Shown piece by piece: positions 59,591-64,000 of a DNA stretch of 64,000 nt. The DNA comes from a virus: IMG/VR virus record IMGVR_UViG_3300010160_000003, positions 36,391 to 100,390 of that record; one strand, 5' to 3'. Below the pieces are notes generated by a model. The model worked only from the letters and a program-made list of their open reading frames with translations, had not been told where the DNA came from and did no database searches. The position numbers and the translations under genes were made by a program. How positions within the stretch are numbered: the first letter of the stretch is position 1; each line of letters opens with the position of its first letter.

Positions 59591-61624
59591 CTAATATAAT
59601 TTAATCTCACAAGCATCTGTTGAGCAGTATTTTTCTGATTCTGCATCTAAATTATCTTTTCCATCATAAATTGCAGACCAATCAATCTTTCCAATTGTTC
59701 CAACGTAAGAGTTGTACTCTTCCCTGGTAATCTCTGTATAAGGCTGTTGGAGATATGTTTTGTTTCCCATTGGAAGAAATGAGACTGCCTTTAGTTGACC
59801 CTCATACATATTTAAGGCTGGAGCAATAAACTTTGTTTCTTCTTCTTTGTCAAATGAAAGCGTAACAGAAACTCCATTGTCAGACCAATACTTCTGTGCT
59901 GTTGCTGCCAAACCAATTTTTTCAAATAGACTAACTTGCTTTTCAGAACGTTTGTGTCCTGATGCAACTGGGAAGTAAACTACTGAGGTATTTGCTGATA
60001 CAACATCGTCTTCAACTTTATATCCCGCCGCTTTAAATAAATAAATCATTGGATCGGTATTGCCAAAACGAATAGCACGAAGATAAAACTCTCCACCAGG
60101 ACCCCAATGAACTCCAGGTGTTGCCCCAGATAAAAGAGAAACAGATCCTGAAGGTTTAACGGTAGTTACACGAACGGATTCACGAACACATAGCCACTCT
60201 GAATACTTGTGGTCATAGTGACGAATCTTATTATATCCCTCATCCATCCACTCACGCAATGCTGGTAGACCGCTAGTGTCTGCAAAAGATGCAATGCCTG
60301 TTAGGGATGTTCCAATGCGACGATTTCTTTGCATAATGCCATTTGTCTGTTGCCAATGTGTTGGCATTAACGTTACAGTCTTTCCATACAAATATGCAAA
60401 CTTTAGTGTCTTAAGGAAGTCCTCTTTAGACTCATGACGATTTAAATGCACTTCTACAAGTGTGCAAAGTTCATAAGATTCTAAGGGTTGTTCAGCACAT
60501 GGATTAAATCCCATAATTCTGGAATCTTTATAATCTGGTGCATCTTTTAATCTTCCGTATTCTCTTGCTACATCTAACCAAATAAATCCTGGCTCTCCGT
60601 TGTCTGCAATTAAATCTACATAGTCTTCATATTTTGTTCCAACTGTTGCTGAAATAGAATTATTAGACATCCAAGCCCAGCCTGGTTTTTCTGGATCATA
60701 AGAGTTTCTTTCTGGAAACACTTCTGGGTTTTTAAGATTAATAAAACCTTCATCTTCTGCTGCGCCAAGTGCAAGGGTAGCAGAACGACGAACATTTCCA
60801 GAAACAACACATGTCCCAATTAAATTTACTAAGTCAACAATTGCACGGCTATCTAATAGTTCCCCCGCCCTAGAGCCAATTACATTTCTAATACGTGTAT
60901 GTAGTTCAATTAGTGGTGCTGGACCGCTGGCTACCCCTCCAAAGCCTTTAATGGGTGATCCTAGAGGACGGATAAGGTCATAGGTAAACTCTTGAATAGA
61001 CTGGTTTTGACGGAGGTATGAATTTATTAAATACCGCACAGATTCAACCCAACCCTCACGAGTATCTGGTATTTCATAAACTACTGCTGGCTCTGTAGGT
61101 GCATAAATAGACATTTGTTTGTCTTGGCCAAGGGTATCAAATCCAACTCCAATACCCAGCATTAATGCATCCATTACCCAAGCAAATAATGCACCAGGAT
61201 CATTACGATCAATATCTCTGGTTGAAACCATTGCACAATTTTGAAGGGATGCTGAATTACGCTTCTCCATAGTCATAGGAGTTCCAAATGCCCAAAGACC
61301 ACGACCTGGTGGTGTCCATTTTAATTCAAACATTCTTTGAAAGGCTTCTTGGGCAGACTTCTGAGCCTTGTTATCATTCCAAGGTAGACGATTGTCTTTA
61401 GCATGATTTTTTTGAACTGAATACATACCCTCAATTACACGACGACAAACTTCATGCCAGCGTTCTTTTGTCCCGTCTTCTTTAACACGAGAATATGTAC
61501 GAATAAATGTAACCTCTCCTAATGAGTTAGACCCTGCATCTGAAAATCCAAATGGTGCTGGGATGGTTTGATATTTATTTACAAATTCTTCTGATAGACG
61601 AAACGAGAATATGGTTTCTGACAT
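59591..61624 (-). CDS. nrdJ: Ribonucleotide reductase, class II (B12-dependent)
   Basis: The 677-residue enzyme has VVSGNVRRSATLALG (radical-site region), NPCAEQPLESYELC (catalytic Cys and Glu), VKPSGSVSLLSGATPGVHW, and a C-terminal CSTDACEIKLY swinging-cysteine tail. Class II enzymes use adenosylcobalamin and work without oxygen control. It makes deoxynucleotides for the phage DnaE polymerase. Thioredoxin at 7121 could reduce the tail cysteines. It has its own extended -10 promoter. No nrd partner subunits are present. Confidence 0.92.
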   Translation of the reverse strand: MSETIFSFRLSEEFVNKYQTIPAPFGFSDAGSNSLGEVTFIRTYSRVKEDGTKERWHEVCRRVIEGMYSVQKNHAKDNRLPWNDNKAQKSAQEAFQRMFELKWTPPGRGLWAFGTPMTMEKRNSASLQNCAMVSTRDIDRNDPGALFAWVMDALMLGIGVGFDTLGQDKQMSIYAPTEPAVVYEIPDTREGWVESVRYLINSYLRQNQSIQEFTYDLIRPLGSPIKGFGGVASGPAPLIELHTRIRNVIGSRAGELLDSRAIVDLVNLIGTCVVSGNVRRSATLALGAAEDEGFINLKNPEVFPERNSYDPEKPGWAWMSNNSISATVGTKYEDYVDLIADNGEPGFIWLDVAREYGRLKDAPDYKDSRIMGFNPCAEQPLESYELCTLVEVHLNRHESKEDFLKTLKFAYLYGKTVTLMPTHWQQTNGIMQRNRRIGTSLTGIASFADTSGLPALREWMDEGYNKIRHYDHKYSEWLCVRESVRVTTVKPSGSVSLLSGATPGVHWGPGGEFYLRAIRFGNTDPMIYLFKAAGYKVEDDVVSANTSVVYFPVASGHKRSEKQVSLFEKIGLAATAQKYWSDNGVSVTLSFDKEEETKFIAPALNMYEGQLKAVSFLPMGNKTYLQQPYTEITREEYNSYVGTIGKIDWSAIYDGKDNLDAESEKYCSTDACEIKLY

Positions 61625-61658
61625 TTATGGTATACCTTTCACAGTAAAATTATAGGAG

Positions 61659-61679
61659 TACTTCGTAATTTGTGAAGTA
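61659..61679 (-). promoter_or_regulatory. Inverted repeat at RNR transcription start
   Basis: TACTTC (61659-61664) and GAAGTA (61674-61679) form a dyad with nine bases between. It spans the expected start point of the ribonucleotide reductase message, so it may be an operator or a short leader hairpin. Confidence 0.4.
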
Positions 61680-61685
61680 GTCTTA

Positions 61686-61694
61686 AGTATAGCA
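61686..61694 (-). promoter_or_regulatory. Extended -10 promoter for RNR (TGC-TATACT)
   Basis: TGCTATACTTA lies 62 bases before the ATG at 61624 and leads into the dyad at 61659-61679 and a GAAAGG ribosome site. It is the same string as at 2474 and 19723. Confidence 0.65.
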
Positions 61695-61730
61695 TAACTT
61701 TAAAAAGAAAAATACGCTCAATAAGGGTAT

Positions 61731-61831
61731 GTAAACCTTTACTTTAGACTTAGAACTTTGTTAGTTTAAAAGTTCTAGTCTTAATAAGCAGTCCCGCGTA
61801 AGCGGAACTATTCAGTTAAAAGTGTGTTTAC
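61731..61831 (-). ncRNA. Candidate three-way-junction RNA (101 nt)
   Basis: The outer stem pairs GTAAAC (61731-61736) with GTTTAC (61826-61831) and ACTTT (61741-61745) with AAAGT (61819-61823). A long arm pairs 61746-61759 with 61769-61781 (13 pairs, one bulge, loop GTTAGTTTA). A short arm pairs GTCCCGC (61791-61797) with GCGGAAC (61802-61808). On the minus strand this last arm has a G-U pair; on the plus strand it would have a C-A clash, so the minus strand is favoured. No ORF, tRNA or B12 box fits. Role unknown. Confidence 0.55.
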
Positions 61832-61833
61832 TA

Positions 61834-62136
61834 TTAGTTAACTTGTGATTGCATCACTGCAAGAATTGCAGCAGCCTTAGCACCTTCAACAATTTCAGTT
61901 TTAAGTAAGTTAGTTACTTGGTCAAATTGTTGTAGAATTGCTAAACGTTCTAGTCTATCCATTGGGCATTGACGAGCAGCATCTTGACTTTCTATCCCTT
62001 TAAGATGAATTAAATCAGCATCCCAGTCACCATCTAATGTTGCAAGTAATGCTTTGTAGTTAGTAACATTTGCAGCATAAGAATTAACCTCCACTTGACG
62101 AGCCTCTAAGTGTGTTATTTGTATTTCTTGTGTCAT
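61834..62136 (-). CDS. Small helical protein near tail-fibre genes
   Basis: The 100-residue protein is helical, with IQITHLEARQVEVNSYAANV and LERLAILQQFDQVTNLLKTE. It follows the propeller gene, like small chaperones that assist tail-fibre folding in other phages. No family was recognised. The stop codon is two bases before the folded RNA at 61731-61831. It has a GGAGA ribosome site. Confidence 0.55.
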   Translation of the reverse strand: MTQEIQITHLEARQVEVNSYAANVTNYKALLATLDGDWDADLIHLKGIESQDAARQCPMDRLERLAILQQFDQVTNLLKTEIVEGAKAAAILAVMQSQVN

Positions 62137-62158
62137 TGTATTTCTCCTTTGTTAGTAG

Positions 62159-63172
62159 TTAATTAAAACTTACACTTGTTCCACTACCAGTAGGCAAAGT
62201 TACTGGATTTGTATATTTAGTACCGAAGCCAGCCGACCATGGATACACTTGAATAAATGGAGTTAAAACACTTGTAATTGCTATAGTATTACCTTTACGA
62301 TTAAAAGCAATCGTAGTTCCATTTGATCCAGGAACTACTGCGGGGTTTGCATACTTTGTACCAAAACCTGCTGACCATGGATAAGCAGAAACATAAGGAG
62401 TAGTCGAATGTCCAACTGCTATATTTGTACCTATGGGGTCAAAAGCAACGCACAAACCAGGGTCTGCTACTGGTAAGGTTGCTGGGTCTGAATACTTTGT
62501 ACCAAAACCTGCTGACCATGGATAAGCAGAAATAAATGGTGTTGTATAGTGAGCAACCGCAATAACAGTACCAGCGGAATTGAAAGTTACAGAATTACCA
62601 TTACCAGCAGGTAACGTGGCAGGGTTTGCATACTTTGTACCAAAACCTGCTGACCATGGATAAGCAGAAACATAAGGAGTAGTCGAATGAGCAACCGCTA
62701 CATTATTATTTCCAGAACTAAATGCAATACCTAAACAATTTCCAGTAGGCAAGGTTGCTGGGTCTGAATACTTTGTACCAAAACCTGCTGACCATGGATA
62801 AGCAGAAACATAAGGAGTAGTGATGTGTGCTACTGCAATAGAAGAAACTGTAGAATCAAAATCAATTGAACGAGCACTTCCAGTAGGCAAGGTTACTGGG
62901 TCTGAATACTTTGTACCAAAACCTGAACTCCAAGGATAAGCAAGAATATAAGTACCACTATTACTGGCAATTGCAAGAACAGTACCAGTAGGGTTAAAAG
63001 TTATACCATTACTAGTGTCAGAAGGTAATGTAGCGGGATTAGAATATTTACTACCAAACCCTGAAGACCAAGGGTAAACACTTACGTAAGGGCTAGTACC
63101 GTGTCCTACTGCAATTATATCAGGGGTTGCAGTATAAAAACTGCCAATAAATCCATTAATTGTACCTGTCAT
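62159..63172 (-). CDS. Seven-repeat beta-propeller protein (host-binding candidate)
   Basis: The 337-residue protein has seven near-identical repeats of about 47 residues, each with AYPWSAGFGTKYSDPATLP or a close form. The seven repeats, with a split first and last unit, fit a complete seven-bladed beta-propeller closed by velcro strands. The VAVAHSTTPYVS segment repeats the WD40-like strand. It is likely a receptor-binding or fibre-tip protein. It starts where the fibre gene above ends (TAATG). Confidence 0.75.
   Translation of the reverse strand: MTGTINGFIGSFYTATPDIIAVGHGTSPYVSVYPWSSGFGSKYSNPATLPSDTSNGITFNPTGTVLAIASNSGTYILAYPWSSGFGTKYSDPVTLPTGSARSIDFDSTVSSIAVAHITTPYVSAYPWSAGFGTKYSDPATLPTGNCLGIAFSSGNNNVAVAHSTTPYVSAYPWSAGFGTKYANPATLPAGNGNSVTFNSAGTVIAVAHYTTPFISAYPWSAGFGTKYSDPATLPVADPGLCVAFDPIGTNIAVGHSTTPYVSAYPWSAGFGTKYANPAVVPGSNGTTIAFNRKGNTIAITSVLTPFIQVYPWSAGFGTKYTNPVTLPTGSGTSVSFN
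62190..63100 (-). repeat. Tandem DNA repeats in the propeller gene
   Basis: Blocks of 40-60 bases around the AYPWSAGFGTKY codons are nearly identical, in particular at about 62340-62400, 62490-62550, 62625-62690 and 62760-62820. Homologous exchange among repeats could alter blade number or sequence. This is coding repeat, not CRISPR. Confidence 0.85.
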
Positions 63173-64000
63173 TATGTTAATCCATTTCCACTAATAATCC
63201 AAGTGGTTGATGCAATTTTAACAGCAGTTGCAATACCAAAAGCAGCAAGTGTTCTTGAACCAGCAGTTCCTATACCTGCTAAATACATAGTATCTGTTGT
63301 AATAGCAATAGTTACGGTTGCACCAGAACCTGCAACAAAAGTAATTGTTGTTCCAACTGGTAATGCTAAGTTAGCATTTGAATCAATTGTAATTGTACGA
63401 GTTGCTGTTGAATAAATATGTTTACCAGCATCTGCGGCTGCAACTGTAGCGGCACCCGTAGTTGCTGTTACTTGTGGCATACCCATATATCCAGCACCAG
63501 ATGCAGCAGTACTTGTAGTACCTGCTGCTGGTGTGATGGTTGGACTTGTTCCAAACACCAAAGAACCTGACCCTGTTTCATCTGTAACTGCTGAAATTAA
63601 ATTAGCAGAAGAGGGTGTACCAAGGAAGGTTGCTACACCAGTACCAAGTGAAGTGATACCAGTACCACCATTTGCTACTGGAAGTGTGCCAGTTACTCCA
63701 GTTGTTAGTGGCAGACCAGTAGCGTTGGTCAAGGTACCTGAAGTTGGTGTGCCTAAGACTGGAGTTACAAACGTTGGAGATGTAGCAAATACTAGCGACC
63801 CAGTACCAGTCTCGTCTGAGATAACACCTGCTAGTTGAGCAGAAGTGGTTGCTGCAAATTGTGCTAGGGTTCCTGAAGTAAGACCTAATCCAGTTGTAGG
63901 GTGAACGTGGTCTGACCTAGCAGGAACAGTTGCAGTACCTGCTGAGGCTGAAGCGGCCAAAGCCGTACCTGTAGTAGCCGTTAATAGTGAACCAGCAAGG
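63172..64000 (-). CDS. Tail-fibre protein, C-terminal part (5' end beyond window)
   Basis: The frame stays open to the right edge of the window, so the gene continues outside. The segment [15 protein letters not shown] is a phage fibre signature; Ser/Thr/Gly-rich strands follow ([20 protein letters not shown]), and the last ~90 residues resemble a small C-terminal fold with [20 protein letters not shown]. It probably bears the trimeric shaft of a side fibre. It is coupled by TAATG to the propeller gene, which may be a tip or partner. Confidence 0.75.
   Translation of the reverse strand, partial: LAGSLLTATTGTALAASASAGTATVPARSDHVHPTTGLGLTSGTLAQFAATTSAQLAGVISDETGTGSLVFATSPTFVTPVLGTPTSGTLTNATGLPLTTGVTGTLPVANGGTGITSLGTGVATFLGTPSSANLISAVTDETGSGSLVFGTSPTITPAAGTTSTAASGAGYMGMPQVTATTGAATVAAADAGKHIYSTATRTITIDSNANLALPVGTTITFVAGSGATVTIAITTDTMYLAGIGTAGSRTLAAFGIATAVKIASTTWIISGNGLT

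Noticed and set aside
61731-61831. tRNA or tmRNA gene
   Set aside because: No T-arm GTTCRA pattern, no acceptor-stem length of seven, and arms of 13 and 7 pairs do not fit.
61625-61833. Cobalamin riboswitch upstream of the class II reductase
   Set aside because: No B12 box or related conserved core is present on either strand, and the promoter lies after the folded RNA, so the fold would not be in the nrdJ leader.
62190-63100. CRISPR array
   Set aside because: The repeats are in frame, encode propeller blades and vary at codon positions; the intervals between repeats are also homologous rather than unique spacers.
1-64000. Integrase, attachment site or immunity repressor
   Set aside because: No tyrosine or serine integrase, no repressor-type operator pair and no tRNA-linked repeats were seen; lifestyle cannot be judged from this window.

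Overview
The window is a 64 kb piece of a tailed double-stranded DNA phage genome (HK97-type capsid, long non-contractile tail expected). It is AT-rich, roughly one third GC judged by eye. Nearly all genes lie on the minus strand; only three glycosyltransferase genes at the left edge are on the plus strand. Host clues point to an actinobacterium: a WhiB-like iron-sulfur regulator (4219-4503), a DUF7455-type zinc protein typical of actinobacteria and their phages (7778-8029), several promoters that place the start point on or next to an ATG (leaderless mRNAs, common in actinobacteria), and two secreted surface proteins. The low GC would suit a freshwater nanopelagic-type actinobacterium, but that is inference. 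No integrase, repressor or attachment site was seen, and no tRNA gene.

Layout from left to right, which is against the direction of transcription for most genes. 1-2128: plus-strand glycosyltransferases, converging on a terminator at 2131-2159. 2177-9000: small accessory genes, including a holin-like protein, XapX, a fourth glycosyltransferase, WhiB, a SLOG-like protein, thioredoxin, a thermonuclease homologue, an FmdB-like zinc ribbon and a CHAP endolysin. 9029-11178: singly transcribed genes with strong promoters (HNH, a structured RNA, Hsp20, a HslV-like peptidase, small membrane proteins). 11175-14560: two secreted proteins, one with PA14 plus a long coiled coil and one with Ig-like plus hendecad repeats. 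14608-16909: terminase subunits. 16899-29165: DNA metabolism, with a RuvC-like nuclease, Cas4-like nuclease, PD-(D/E)XK nuclease, RecA-like recombinase, MazG, DnaE-type DNA polymerase, likely ssDNA-binding protein, primase and DnaB-type helicase.

29167-55895: structural module read from right to left: portal, protease fused to scaffold (with an internal scaffold start), major capsid protein, connectors, tail tube, two paralogous tail chaperones, a 3150-residue tape measure with a kinase-like insertion, then tail-tip and baseplate proteins. 55914-64000: a 1213-residue LamG-type protein, a class II ribonucleotide reductase, a folded RNA element, a small helical protein, a seven-repeat beta-propeller and the end of a tail-fibre gene that runs off the window.

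Six small genes under 60 residues were read directly from the sequence (2455-2613, 5485-5649, 6021-6155, 8045-8218, 11005-11178, 17134-17256). Most of the window is tightly coupled by ATGA or TAATG overlaps. Real breaks carry rho-independent terminators and extended -10 promoters of the form TGnTATAnT. The most unusual items are the two structured RNAs (9341-9428 and 61731-61831), the kinase-like domain inside the tape measure, the set of leaderless genes, and the HslV-like peptidase under a concentric dyad operator.
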